From Favolaschia claudopus (taxonomy: Eukaryota > Basidiomycota > Agaricomycetes > Agaricales > Mycenaceae), in NCBI GenBank assembly GCA_037176885.1, contig JAWWNJ010000020.1:1922001-1986000 (forward strand): a DNA stretch of 64,000 nucleotides, read 5' to 3'. Positions 35,486 through 47,499 of this stretch are shown piece by piece. Position 1 is the stretch's first letter, and each line of letters starts with the position of its first letter. A program made the translations under genes and the position numbers. A model generated the notes under the pieces. The model ran no database searches. It was not told where the DNA came from and saw only the letters and a program-made list of their open reading frames with translations.

Positions 35486-37555
35486 TGCCGGCGCCAGTGC
35501 CGTACCCAATAAACGTGGCAGGAATGGTACGACTTTCAAATTTACTCCCACCGTCTACTCTGTGGCCATTGACAATGTTGACCTTAGCGCTGCATTTCGC
35601 CCCGAAAACTCGCATGTGCGAAACATCGACAGCTTGACCGTCAAACGACTCCTGAGGAATCTTCCCTGGATGGCGACGAGACGGCATCCGATTGCGCGCG
35701 TAGGTTGCACAAGCTCCAGCCGCTGCCCAGTAGCGCTCGGGAAGCCTCGACTCGTCGAGCAGCGTACGAATGTCCTCGGTGATGGTGCGGATGGTCCTCT
35801 CAGCCAATCCGTTTTCAGCGGAAGAGTACGGTGTCGTAGGTTTGTGCATAATACCGTGAGTTCTGAAGTACTCTGTCCATCGTGCAGAGTTAAATGCATT
35901 ATGAGTGCGAACCCGTTTGATTTTACATCCAGTCTGCCGTTCGGCCATGACACGATATTCCTCAAAAGCAGGGATTGTGGAGTCGTCACTTTTGTCGGGG
36001 AGGTACGCCGTATGTTTATGTGAGGTTCCGCTGTCGATGATTGCCATCATGTAGATATTTCCACCGGGAGAGGGAACCCGCGATGGACCGAAGAGATCAA
36101 ACGCGACGCGGAAGAGAGGTGGTACGTATCAGATTCGTTATCGTATGGGCGGGAGTGTTGACGTCCCGCACGACAGTTGAGGCATTTACCATCCATGGAA
36201 TGATCTGTAATCCGCAAGCCCGACACAAGACCCTTCCTCTCCATCTCCTCAATTGTGGCTGGGCTCGCGTGCGCCATACGACGATGCCAGACTTTAAGTG
36301 ATGTAGGTTGTGCAGTCGATATCTTTGCGTGCGTATTCGGTGTCTCGAGAACATAGATCCCGCCTGATCCGCGACCTCGTAGCAGTACCCCACCACCGCC
36401 ACCCTCACGCGTTGTTGCTTCACCAACTCCGAAGGTGGTGAAATATCCTGCCTTGTCAAACTGACTGACAGATATAAGATTCGCCGACAGCGATGGAGCA
36501 TGGAGGGCATTAAGGAAGGTAATGTGCACTTCCTTTCCGTCAACACGAAAGACCTTTGTGACGGTACCCTTTCCGACAATAGCAAAGTCGCCATCTGATA
36601 CCAACGCAGACTTGCCAGTACGGACAGCGACGGCCTCGTAGCTTCGGAAGTCGGTGCGGTCGCGGAAGAAGTGATCGCTGGCGCCGGAGTCCAGGAAGGT
36701 GACGGTTGCATTCGGTGCGAAGTTTTCGAAGGTCTGGCTGACGAATGCATTAGATGTGATGTTGCTGTCAAGGGTACGCTCGAAGATATTGGCAGTACAG
36801 TCTTCCACAGCCTGTGGCGCGGGGTCGGGGAACACAACACGCGACAGCAAGTCCTCATCTTCCACCTCCTCCACCGTCACCCGACGCGCCGTGGCCATCA
36901 AGACGCGATGGACAGTGCTTCCTCTGCACCTGCCTGCCTCGCCTGGTGTCGGTTCTTCCCGAAGTTCGGCGGGAACTGTCCCTCCTTTCCTCCTCCAGGC
37001 CAATAGCAATTTTCGATCGCATGGCTGGTCTTATTGACGGCCCTGCACCCAGGGTTGGTGCAGCGACGCTTGGGGGCGGAGGTATTGAGTGCGGTGGATG
37101 TGGTGACAACGGTATCGTGCTCAGGCATCCCGGTATTGATCGCGACAGTCTTGATTAGCGCGAAAGCCTCGTCAAGGTCACCCGCTGAATAAAGGGCGCC
37201 TTGAAGACCAAGCCAACGCGGATCATCAGGAAGGGAGCGAATAAGTACGTTCTTCATCGCTTTATCTTCCACAGTCCCTCCCATCATCCTAACACGATTG
37301 GCTTTGTTGCGAATGTTGCTCAGGAGCTCGTCAAGACTATCACGCGAAGCGCCGGTGAACTTGATGGCCAGGAATTCGCTTTCGGCAAGCGACAAGGCAG
37401 CGTCGCTCTTCTTCGCACATGCAGCCACGACAGAATCCCAGCACTCCTTCGCTGTGCCGTCACGCTTGACACCAAGGCCAATTGGGTCGATGATACTGTA
37501 GCCTTGTGTATGGGTGAAACGTAACGCGTCACGCAGACTCCGTTTCGTTTCAACC
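35457..37555 (-). pseudogene. Truncated Ty1/copia gag-pol (gag, protease, integrase)
   Basis: From right to left on the minus strand: a gag segment lacking its N-terminus (ETKRSLRDALRF.., KECWDSVVAACAKKSDAALS) with a Cys/His knuckle (CTNPGC..H..C); protease with FLDSGASDHFF; the integrase zinc motif WHRRMAH..CLNC; and integrase core MMAIIDSGTSH.., TTPYSSAENGLAERTIR. The first catalytic Asp and the Glu are present, but the second Asp position reads RTHN instead of RTDN, a loss of a key residue. Frame breaks occur near 36,900 (gag to protease) and 36,075 (before the integrase core). No reverse transcriptase or RNase H is present: the element stops at 35,457. No LTRs were identified. Confidence 0.9.
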
Positions 37556-37945
37556 GTCACGCGAAACGCAGGGCTGGTTTCACTGAAAGGTGTGTGACAC
37601 AGAAATGACAAAAAATCCAATGTTGCTGCTGAATTTATTTTTGCTGTTCGAATTTTCTTCTGGATTCCAAAGCAAATGCTCTTGACTGAATTTCTGGCCT
37701 GTACTTGACAGTGGGACGGTCGTGAGTACTGACAAAATTCCCTTTGAATCCTAATTTCAAGTTAATTTTTACCCAGATAAGAAGGTCCTGGCAGTCATTG
37801 TAAGCTCGAAATCAATATTTACCTCGGGAACTGTCGTTTCTGGCCACTATTTTGAAGCTGTTTCTTGCAGCCGTTTCAAAGTTTTTGAGGTGTCCCGCGT
37901 AACTCCCAGGTTGTTTCTGGTTTCACGCCTTGCGTTTTAGGTCAC
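37556..37945. other. Non-coding stretch between copia gag and duplication copy 2
   Basis: No ORF or repeat boundary is recognised. It would be the 5' part of the copia element if that were complete, but no LTR or primer binding site was found. Confidence 0.3.
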
Positions 37946-38669
37946 GCAGGTTCAGAAACGAAAATGAAACAGTCCGCACGGAACAAGTCAAGGTCGGCTC
38001 TATGATGTCATCACGCCAAGGGTCACGGTCGCGTACATGCTTGCTCGATCGAAACGTTGAGCACCACTCAATCAAAACCCGTATATTGTTTCCAAAACGG
38101 CTGTATGTTGGTTCCGATGCTCCGCTTTACTCGCAGGCCTGAGTCGCAGCTACCAAAAGTACCCGAAATTGCCGTTTTTCCCCGCAAATTGATATGCTCG
38201 TGCAACTTAGCTACTGCCGGCAGCCAACACAAATTAACCAAAATATAAAATAATAATATTTGTTTGCTTTATGTAGTCCATTCTTGTTTCCTGTTTGCCT
38301 TTAGTGTTCGTCTATATCATGTTTGCCACGAATGGGTGTCGTAAAAAATTTCTATTTTATGATTCTGAAGTGCAGAGCGCACTGAGTCTTGCACTGAGTG
38401 ATCTTCACTCTTAAATCAATTGATAATTTAGAGTGCTAAAGCACGCCCTGTGCGTGACCTGGTACAGCCACTCGGACACGTTCGGCAAGCACGATAGACC
38501 ACGTACATTGTGACTGTGACATCAATCCAGTCCTTTCGGCTTCTTTGCCGTGTTGAAACCGGTCATTTTCGTTTCTGAATCCTCGCAATTGATGGACTTG
38601 ATGGGCTGGAAGGCCGCCTGATCAATATCAGCTAGCCGCGTTTTCGTTTTCGATTTTCGTTCATACCGC
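37946..38669 (+). repeat. About 720-bp duplication, copy 2
   Basis: Near-identical partner of 32,204-32,910. Its right end overlaps the last codons of the Gln-rich open frame on the minus strand, so the duplicated unit includes the 3' end of that frame plus downstream sequence. Confidence 0.85.
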
Positions 38670-39040
38670 CTGTCGGAACTCCCAAGCTACCACGCTGCGC
38701 ACCACCATAAGGCATCATCCCAGCATACCTGTCGCGCCTCCTCCCAAGCAACTCCGCCGCAGCATACAGCCCGCCAATCGGCTGTCGTTGTTGCTGCTGC
38801 TGTTGCGCCTGTTGTTGCTGGTGTTGCTGTTGCTGACCATGCTGATGAGGATCAGGCCAAAATGGCGAGAACGAGCTCGTCGGAACCTGCGTCGACGGCG
38901 TCACCGATTCATGCGCCGCATCCTGCGCATCCCCAAACGGCCCTCTTGCACCGTCCGACTTTCGTCCGTGAAGTGCGGCTGCTGCTGCTGCTGAGCTTGC
39001 TGCTGCCCATTGCTCTGCCCCTCCCCCACACCCCCACCCC
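38632..39040 (-). pseudogene. 3' fragment of a Gln-rich protein gene
   Basis: An open frame reads an Ala-rich and Ser/Pro-rich segment, a His/Gln tract (HQHGQQQQHQQQQAQQQQ) and LYAAAELLGRRRDRYAG, ending MNENRKRKRG-stop. Its N-terminal side runs into an AT-rich, TAA-repeat stretch (39,050-39,090) and a LINE fragment, so the gene is cut off. The polyglutamine tract suggests a transcription-related protein, but there is no domain to assign. Confidence 0.5.
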
Positions 39041-39290
39041 TGAATTCGGGGACAAGGCATATAATAATATAATAAATAATAATAAAGTTCCATTTTTATA
39101 GTAACTGCACGCCGTTTACGGCGTATGATGCTACTCTAAACATGAGATTTCTACTATTGATTGTATCTAGGTGGGAGTGGTTTTCGTGGGTTTAGTGAGA
39201 GTAATCCCGGGGGTGAGGGCGAGCAGGAAAATTGAATATACATGAGGGTGGGAAGGCAAGAGGAGGGAGCAGGGATTGGCATTGGGAGAG

Positions 39291-40105
39291 TTAATCCGCA
39301 CGGAAGAACGACCCCGATGCATGGTGCTCGGCTGCGATGCGACGAAGAATCGACTGACGGACGGGACATGCAGGATCAGTGGATCGGTGCTGCCCGCCGC
39401 ATCCCCGGAGGGCGCATTTGAGCACGATATGGGAGCATCCAGTGGAGCTGGTACGGCAGGGAGTCTTATGGGGGCAGTGGCAGTTGGAAGTGGGGTGGTC
39501 GGAGGCGCAGGTGCCGCAAACAGCAGAGCGTTTACACTGCGCAGCAATGTGTCCAAACCGGTAGCAGTTGAAGCATTGGAGGGGCTGCGGGCAGTATTTC
39601 TCGGTGCGATGAAGGTGACCATGGAGGGCGAGCTTATTCGTAATGAAATAGTTCGCCACATCCAAGTCGTTGAAGTGAAGAACGAGTGATGAGAATTTCT
39701 TGGTCCTACGAACCTGCTCGCTGGAACGGCGTCCGATCCAGTGAACTCGGACCAGATTCTGATGGTCAATTTCATTCGCAAGTGCTAGCTCCAAAATGTC
39801 GTTCTCCCATGAGTCATTGTCTGCATCCACCGTGCCATTACCAACTTCAAAGTCAGTAGGCACACGATGCATGACAACAGCAAAGGATGGAGAGCGAGCC
39901 TGAAGCAGACTAGAGAATGCCGGCAGCCAGCCGTCGAGATTGTCCCGAAGGACCTCTACCTCGTCGACTCCCGTGAGGGTGAGACGGATGTCTCCATTGC
40001 GATATTTCGCAACAGCACGGGCAGATGGGTGAACAGGGGAGTGTGCATTGAACTGCTGTTGGATTGCGTAGTGGCTGTCGTTGGTGAACGCCTTGTGAAG
40101 GCGAT
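39291..40105 (-). pseudogene. LINE ORF1-like (gag-like) protein with CCHC knuckles
   Basis: A continuous minus-strand frame includes GDIRLTLTGVDEVEVLRDNL, a helical region (ENDILELALANEIDHQNLV), and a zinc-knuckle array CFNCYRFGHIAAQC followed by CGTCASDHPTSNC and CGGQHRSTDPACP. This is the usual ORF1 C-terminus of non-LTR retrotransposons in fungi, an RNA-binding particle protein. ORF2 (endonuclease and reverse transcriptase) is absent; the frame is followed by a (TTA)n-like tail near 39,050-39,095. It is read as a truncated LINE. Confidence 0.8.
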
Positions 40106-40189
40106 CCTATACATGAAAAGAAGAAGAGCACAGCCTCAGCTCCAGGAAAGGGAATTTTACCCCGTGACTTTCTGTCAAAGCCTGAGAAT

Positions 40190-41065
40190 CCCCGCGGCGA
40201 CGCGCGCCGGCGAGTGCAGCGAGCGGCAGTGCGGCGCCGTCGGCCTTGAAAGCAGCAAGTGAGTGCAGGTCAAACATTTGAAGGGTCTTGAGTGGCGAAG
40301 GCACGGGTCCCACAGCTCGTCCTTCGGGAAAAATCGGTCATTTCGAGGGCTTTAATTCGCCGGAAATAGCCTCAGATTGCCGAGGGTTTTACTGGCCGGG
40401 GCCATCGGCTTTAATCGGTCTGGCGACCGATTTGCCATCACCCTTGGAATGGCGGGGTTGCCCTATCCTATACATGAAAACACAAGGATCAGCTCACGTG
40501 AAAAGTAACGTGACTTTGACACGAAACCACGGGACCATGTCGAGATGTCGCTGCCGGCTGTCGAGATGTTGCTTCCGGTTCCCACGAACCTTCCCGACGG
40601 CGCCGCGCACCGCGAGTGCAGCGCCGAGGGCACGCAATCCAGCAAGAAAAAACCCGCGGGGTTTGGGGCGGAGCCCCGACAAGCTGTGCACCAGCCGTAG
40701 GTAGGGACGCGAGCGCAGCGAGCCGGCCCTGCCGAAGGCGGGGTGCTTAAGCTTGTACTTGAAAAGAGGGCCAGGCCATCAGTCGCGTGACTTTTGACAG
40801 AAAGTCACGGGGTTTTGTCGACATCCTGCAACCGGCTGTCGAGATGTTGAAACTCACACGCGGTCCCCGGCGCCGCGCGCCGGCGAGTGCACAGCGAGCC
40901 GGCCCTGCCGAAGGCGGGGTGCTTAAGCTTGTACATGAAAACACAAGGTGGCGTTAAGTGACTTTTGACAGAAAGTAACGTGCTTTTTGATAGAAAATCA
41001 CGGGGTCCCCAGAAATTCGCAAAAAAAAAAAACCGGGGTTTGGGGCGACAAGCTGTGCACTTCCC
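40190..41065. repeat. GC-rich composite repeat block
   Basis: Several partly overlapping units share CGGCGACGCGCGCCGGCGAG, GCCCTGCCGAAGGCGGGGTG, TGCTTAAGCTTGTAC-TGAAAA and TGACTTTTGACAGAAAGT. One unit (40,325-40,460) is repeat family D. An A12 run lies at about 41,020. Related sequence lies at 19,385-19,560. This looks like repeated insertion of related short elements. Confidence 0.65.
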
Positions 41066-43224
41066 GGGCTTACACTAATAATGGTGCTGCGAAGTTCTTC
41101 CAGCGCGTGGCTCGTCTGTGTGTTATCTGCAAGGACGAGAAAGCTATTCTATATACATAACCGGAAAAACTGCATAGGCTCTCATCGAAAAATCATTAGG
41201 GGCAGTCAGAGTAGGCGATTAAAATGCGGAGGGTGCTGCAAGCGCTAGACTTTATTGTAAGTCTGAACCGTACAATTGTTTCAGGGAAGCCACAAGAAGG
41301 CAACAAGAGGTAGGCGGAAAAATTGAAAAATACACCAACCTCTGTCCTGGACGAGTACACCTCTTCCGTTTGCTGATTAAATACCTTTTTATAGATAGAA
41401 GTAGTTCCATTGGGTGTTAAAGGTACCATCTGTCACCTCCGAGCAAAGGGACAAAGACAATTATTCCCCCGGAAGTCCCTGACCAAACGTCATCAAAAAA
41501 CATTCGGATCGGTCAAAGTTGGGTCAAAGTTGTTAGAAATTTCATGGCCCTGAATCCTAACGTTTTGTCATGAAATCATAACAAGACATCATGAGTTTCA
41601 ACATAAGATATCATAATTTTCCTGCTAAAAGGTGAGGAACAACATCATGAATTTCAAAGACCCTTTGGGTGCACAGTGTTGTACTCGGTGTTACAAAAAG
41701 TAACCGATAATTTGGTCACTCCTTCACGGCCGCGTGATATTTTTTTTGAAGTGTCGCGCTTCAAATATACCCCTGACAATTCTCTACAGCATACATAAAA
41801 GGATCCGTGACATTCCTTGTCTGAGGCTCCTGAGGCTTGTCAACAAACTGAACGTCATACTATTTTGCGTGCAGCTGGCACAAACCACACAAAAACTCGA
41901 AAGATATCCACAATATCACCGGATTTCCAACTTGCATTTGATAAAGCCGACACTATACCATCCAGTCATACAAAATACTTTGCGAAAACGGCCTCAAAAT
42001 AGTGTGAAAACAGGTCGCGCATATTTCACCTCCAATTTGTCCTTGTTGTTGATCCTGTGCAGGCGGAAATGGCGAGTGCATATATACTATCAGCTGGAGT
42101 AAAAGTATTCACACTGCCTCCTTGATTCATCATTCAGTATCTCGCGCCAGAGGCCCAATGCTGCGTGAGGCTATCAATGGATCCCCCACCCTCTACCTGC
42201 CAGTGATCGTCACAACTTTCGAACAAATCACTTCGGTTAATGAGGAGGGTAGATAATGATAATATATGTCGCTGAATAGCTCCTGGTTACTTGATTGACA
42301 CAGAGAGCAAGAGAGCTGCTGGAATTTTCACATTAGTTCCATCTTTTTGTAGCAAAACGAGCTGATACCCAGCTTGAAACTGAATCAAATCTGAGTGGTG
42401 GAATTCAGACGCTCAAAAAAGCCCCAATGACATGGTTGGACCAAATTTGGTCAGACAGTAGAATGGTGTATAAAATACAATATAGAATACTTAAAACTGT
42501 GTTTCCTGTGCCAACAAAGCGAGAGCCAAATGGTTTCTTCTAAATAAGGCAAAATGTTAGCTGTCAGATTGAACCGACTGGTGCGAGAGATTCGCGTCGT
42601 CGTTCCTCACAAGCTGCCATACAAATGGGTACCAATCATTCCAATGAACATTCCTATGTGCTTGACTCAACGAAATACTACACGATTCGGCCTAAAATGG
42701 CACATTGTCGGTCACTTTTGTAACACCGAGTAAAAGGACTAATATTCTATTTCAGAGTATAGATTACGGTTTAGCGACCATTCCACTGGGTGTTTTTCCC
42801 CATGAGGAACGCAAAAAGAAATAAAGAAAGGAAGATTCCGGAAACCTCCGGAAATGTCCGAGAATGCTTGTTCGCGCTGTTTCAAGACAAAATTACTTGC
42901 ACACACATCTTGGAGGCAGGTGTTCGAGGCCAGGATGATCTATTTGAGTGATTAGCTGCATTCCGTGCTCAACCAGGGACCCGAATTATCTCGAACAGTG
43001 ATTCGTAACACCACCACTGACATTTCAGACCGTTTTAGGGAGCTGACACCACGGAGAACAGAACAACACCCTCCACCATGGATTTCTATCTTGTCTGTGC
43101 TTACCTGTGCCCTCTGTCCATCAGCCCCACACTATTCAAGCTTTAAAACAGTGCCCGGGATTTTCTTGGGTGTCATTCAGGATGTCTCACGGCCCTCATG
43201 ATTTGTTTCCTCAATGACATAGTA
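41066..43224. other. Anonymous AT-rich stretch
   Basis: A diverged copy of the TCATGAAATT repeat lies at 41,490-41,680. Otherwise only short frames were seen (for example 41,734-42,102) and no domain. Confidence 0.4.
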
Positions 43225-43335
43225 GAGACTTTGCGGTAGCCACTGGTGGCTATTGGTGGCTAATTTTTCTCGGGACCGGATGACAGCCTCTGGGTGGATT
43301 AGCCACTATTTGTACTACCTATTCACGGGATATTA
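43225..43335. repeat. GGTGGCTA-palindrome repeat, copy 2 (inverted)
   Basis: Reverse complement of part of 31,860-32,045, including the AGAGACTTTGCGG end and the CTACCTATTCACGGGA end. Confidence 0.7.
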
Positions 43336-43779
43336 TTCTAGTGAATTTACGTGCTCTGTACATGTGCCTACAGGGATGTGGCAGTAACTTTCTTGTGTCT
43401 TTGAGGGGGATCTAGGTCCTATCTTACATAATCCACAAGGGAAAAGTTGATCGGTGCCGGTGATGACCGATGTCGTTTGTCAAGTCGGTGTTTGATCGGC
43501 CATGATCGCTTATTGGTCTTCCATGGATGATTGATTGATGACAATAATCTTGACATGAGGTTGATAGAATCAATAGGCCCCCGGTCACTGACATACAAGG
43601 GGTGAGTGAAAACCTAGCCGAAGACAATGACTACCCCCCGGACCCCGTGAACCAGACCGACCACCACCCCGAATTAGGAAGTGATCCGTTGCCTAAAGCA
43701 GAAGTTAGTCCGTCACCTGAGGTCCGACTCACCTCAGCTTTCGACAGGTTCAATTTCAAATGCTTGCTACAACGCTCAC

Positions 43780-44055
43780 TGTGCACTGTGCCAAGGGAAG
43801 GTTTTGAAATTCATGATGTTGTTCAGGACCTTGTGTTAGGTATTTCGTCGTCATTTGTGTTGAATTTCATGATCTTTCGTCGGATTTCATGACGAAACGT
43901 TACGATCCGGGGTCCTGAAATTCCTAACGACTGTGGGCCCGTTCCTAACGTTTTTTCCTGACATTTTGTCATGATCTTCGCAATGATTCGTCCGGAAGTA
44001 CCACCGAAGCGCTAGCCAGCTATCCCGATGCTTTACTCCTTATGAAACTGCACGG
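43780..44055. repeat. TCATGAAATT-rich repeat, inverted copy
   Basis: Near-identical reverse complement of 24,280-24,550, so this family was recently active. Confidence 0.7.
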
Positions 44056-44489
44056 AGGTTTTTCGAGGATTACAGGCTCATGTAGCGGTAGATATTCTTT
44101 ATGGAAAGCTTGGGATGGCAAATGGTGCGTATAGTATTGGCCAAGCTTTGATTCTTTCCCCCTGACGCTAGTTTTATAGGGCCTCCACTCTGCACCTGTC
44201 CTTCATGAATTCAACGGCCGCTCGGACGTCCCATCCGAGCTCATGTATGTGTAGCTGCTTTTTCAATGCCTCCCGCACTCATAGCTAGATGTTTTCGAAG
44301 TCCTGGCGCTGTGAAAAGGGAACGATGACGACACCCATCTCGACCACCCATGCAGTCAAGCGAATCTATAGCCGGCGGGGCGTGGAGGGTGTGAAGGGCT
44401 GCGGTGCGCGGGAATGGTGTAACGGTGCTGGTGCGCCCCCTCTTTTCGCTGATGCCTACGCTGTCGAGACCTAATGTCTTTTTTTTTTC

Positions 44490-45225
44490 ACAGACGCCAG
44501 CGCACAGCTGAAAGCAGCGTGTCAGATCAACTAAATATGCAGCGGGAGCATTTGCGAACCCATATGGACGTGCTCCATTCCGACCGCCAGTACTACCAGG
44601 TGCGTTGTGATCCTTCTCTGCTTGCGGCTTGAATTAATCCTGTTATTTGAAGGCCTTGCGTTAAACTTACCAGCAAGTCAATGATGTTATCTATGGGTAC
44701 GACGGCAGCTTCACCTACGACGTAGTCCTCCCTCATTCGGATTCTCGCTATCTAAAATGTCTATGGCGTCGTCGCTTCAGGCTCGTTATTTAGCTATTTT
44801 TAATCATTATGACATGGATATTTGTGTACCCGCTACCTGTACTCTTTGTTCCATGCAATGGTTCTTGCAGAGATCTGAGCGATCGAAAAGCGACCTGGGT
44901 CGCTCGCACAAACTCTATATTGTCTCCGTATGTATTATCTACCTCGCTTTTGTATTTTTTGCCCTGATATGTTGTTACTTTAGATCATTTCTCTCGGCTC
45001 CCCGGACACCCTCAACATCCGCACCCACGCTACCGTTCACGTCTGCGGTGTTCCCAGCAACATTGACAAACCAAACTCGACTTTTGATATCAAAGCCGAG
45101 CCGTACCTTTCTGCAGACAATACCTTCTCGGTTCACTGTGTATTCCCCCGAGGTGGGAGAAGTACAAACCCATTCCAGGGAAGGGGAAAGAGTGTTTCGG
45201 TCGAAGGCCTCCTCGCTGGGGTATA
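44490..45225 (+). pseudogene. Exon-like fragments of a protein of unknown function
   Basis: Three blocks read as coding: MQREHLRTHMDVLHSDRQYY (ending at a GTGCGT donor near 44,600), VNDVIYGYDGSFTYDVVLPH near 44,680, and SLGSPDTLNIRTHATVHVCG through YLSADNTFSVHCVFPRGG and SVSVEGLLAGV (about 44,995-45,220). The last resembles a short beta-rich protein found repeatedly in agaricomycetes near mobile elements (general impression). Stops and a repeat end (44,872-44,910) lie between the blocks, so the gene is broken. Confidence 0.4.
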
Positions 45226-45839
45226 ATCAATTCAAGTGTCTAATTTCTCTTCCTTGATTGTCAGTCACGCCAGATCACAACATAGCGTAGCACGGGTAAC
45301 TATATCACGATACAATTACAACATACCACAATCCGGGAATGCTTTCAACCTCCGTTCACCCTGTTCTACTTTCCGTCTCAGCTTCTACGCTCGCGACTGT
45401 TGACTGTCGTATTCTTTGATATCCAACCAATCCTCAATTTTGAAGGCGAGTTCACGTTGACGGCCGGCACGCTGAGCGACAGAACGACGTGTAACTCGAC
45501 CCATATGGGTTCGTGTTTGTCAGGAGAGCTCATGGGCGGAGCCTGTGTCGCCGAGATGTGGTAGACAGAAATTTGGGTCGGAATTCCGGCGGATACAGGG
45601 CAAAGGTGTATGGAAAATGAAGGTAAATGTCCCCAGTAAGTCGTAGAGGCGTAGAATGAAAAGAGAGGCTCGGAGTATGAGAACGGCGCGGAAGCTCAGA
45701 GTACGCGTCAGGCTCGGAAATGCGGATTTGAAGGAGTATTTGACTCCTCTGTTGGAAAGGGTTCACTGGCGACTTGCCCTCGGTGAGGCACTCGTGTCAC
45801 TCGTTTCCATTGCGGGTTGGCAGTGACGGTGATGAAAAG

Positions 45840-46138
45840 ATCCACCTTGGAAAGTAAAGTATTGCGAACATGTCTACCTTGCGATAATATCGCGCAATAG
45901 CCATAGCATCTTGATAGCGCTGTTGCATGTGGCGCGGACCACCTATGTATGAAGAAGGGAGCACGAAGCGCGTCCCAAGCTCGTTCAAGTCAACGTCATC
46001 ATCCCGATTGGAGATGGCGTCCTCGAGACCGCTATACAGAGATGCGCGAAGCTTCTTCTGGTTGTGCCGAAGATACAGTGGCCGCAGAAAACAATGCAAC
46101 AAGGTGTTTCGAGTCATTGACGTGGTCTCTGGGCTCAA
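45840..46138 (-). pseudogene. Helitron replication-initiator fragment (Helitron_like_N)
   Basis: The minus-strand frame contains KKLRASLYSGLEDAISN, then DLNELGTRFVLPSSYIGGPR and HMQQRYQDAMAIARYYRKVD. The block LPSSYIGGPRxMQQRYQDAMAI is the hallmark of the Helitron N-terminal domain that precedes the HUH nuclease. The HUH nuclease and Pif1 helicase are absent; the frame ends soon after. Fragment only. Confidence 0.85.
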
Positions 46139-46149
46139 ACAAAATCCAG

Positions 46150-46660
46150 GACATGAAATATGAATAGAATGAAAATTTTTGAGCCAACGACCAGATAAGC
46201 GTGCAGATTCACGAGAATAGTCAGGAGGAAAAACAAACGATCAATGGACTCGTCAAGCTCCCCATCTCCTTCAGCCTCGGGCAGCGGAATTGCGGGAAGA
46301 GCCTCCGCGTAATTGTCAGCATAGTTCAGGATCGCAAGCAACGGTTGGCGGGCGGTGAAATTGTGACCGGCGGCGAGGGTAGAGCGCTCAGAATTCCACG
46401 AGATTGTCTTCTTGTGGTGCGCCTCCAATTGCTGGGGAAGTTTGCAGTACAGCCGCTTATTGGAGTTGGTAAGGGTGCGCGACTGTCCATGCACCAGTTC
46501 ATTCAAGAACTGAGCGAAGCGGATGAAGTCAATGTTTTTCCAATGCTCGTGTGGAGGGAAGTTGGATGATTTCCGAAACCTCGAGTCGCTGATGTACCTT
46601 TTGAATATTGCGGGAGCCACCGGTGGCTTTCGGTGGCTCCTCGAGTGCAATGGTTTTTTG
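46150..46660 (-). pseudogene. Unassigned open frame next to the Helitron fragment
   Basis: A 184-codon frame includes HEHWKNIDFIRFAQFLNELV, CKLPQQLEAHHKKTISWNSE and an acidic EAEGDGELDESIDRLF, and looks protein-like. It ends within the GGTGGCTA repeat at about 46,605-46,745. Not recognised; it could belong to another transposon. Confidence 0.35.
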
Positions 46661-46745
46661 AGCCTACGGATCAAGGTAGCCACCATCAATAGAGACTTTG
46701 CGCAGAGCCACTGGGTGGCTACCGGTGGCTCTCACGGCATGCGCT
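46605..46745. repeat. GGTGGCTA-palindrome repeat, copy 3
   Basis: Contains GAGCCACCGGTGGCTTTCGG, a second palindrome GGTGGCTACCGGTGGCT and AGAGACTTTGCGCAGAGCC. It is the same family as 31.9 and 43.2 kb. Confidence 0.6.
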
Positions 46746-46979
46746 GTGGAGCGGCTACGGCATATGGCGGCTCGTTTGGTTTAGGTTACCAGTTTCCCGC
46801 TTTATTGGTGCGTTTTTGGCGGAGGCCGAACCCGCCCAGAAAAGTGTGACGTTTTTCGTGCGCTGTAGGCGACCACCCCTCCCTTTTCCTGGTGCCACGC
46901 GCTTTGCGGGTGCTGGTTTGTCTGTATTTTAGATTTTTCTAACGGAGAATTAAATTTGAATACGAAAGAGGGATGGGTT

Positions 46980-47495
46980 CTGGGGTTTTTTTCCACCCCA
47001 GACCCCGATCGCTGCGCGGGGCTTCCGCTCGCCGCGGGGCCCACTGCGTGGTGCTTCGCTCGCCGCTACAGCCGTTTTGGAAACAATACGGGTTTTGATC
47101 AAGTGGTGCTCATTCGTTTGTGCTTACCTTTGTTTTGCTTCCCGTCACCAGCTCCACTTCAGCCGAATCTGATTTTCGCTTCCGCCACCCAAAGAACACC
47201 AGGAAAAAACAGGGGGTTAACAGAACTGAGGATCAAGACTCAGCTGCTACTTGCCCAGAGCTCGACAGGGCCATGACTTGCGAGAAAGGGCGAAAACAAG
47301 AGACCAGCGGCACTTGATGTGGTACGGCAACGCCCCACAAAGTGGTGCTCCCGGCTTTGCTGATGACAGAATCGTCAACAAACGTAAGCACAAACGAACG
47401 AGCACCACTCAATCGAAACCCATATTGTTTCCAAAACGGCTGTAAGGCTCACTGCGTGGTGCAACCGCTCGCCGCGGAGGCCCACTGCGTGGTGC
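46980..47495. repeat. Composite of GC-rich units and dispersed repeats
   Basis: Copies of the CCGCTCGCCGCGG..CACTGCGTGGTGC unit lie at about 47,025-47,060 and 47,445-47,490. The 125-bp repeat shared with 33,653 lies at 47,068-47,190, and a second 50-bp GAGCACCACTC unit at about 47,395-47,445. No gene. Confidence 0.6.
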
Positions 47496-47499
47496 CGCG

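Noticed and set aside
32204..38669. The two 720-bp direct copies as LTRs of the copia element between them
   Set aside because: They lack TG..CA ends, primer site and polypurine tract, no 5-bp target duplication is visible, and copy 2 overlaps a protein-coding tail unrelated to copia. The copia frame is truncated on both sides well inside the interval.
39276..39689. 137-codon plus-strand frame
   Set aside because: It is the antisense of the LINE ORF1 zinc-knuckle region, which has clear CCHC motifs on the minus strand.
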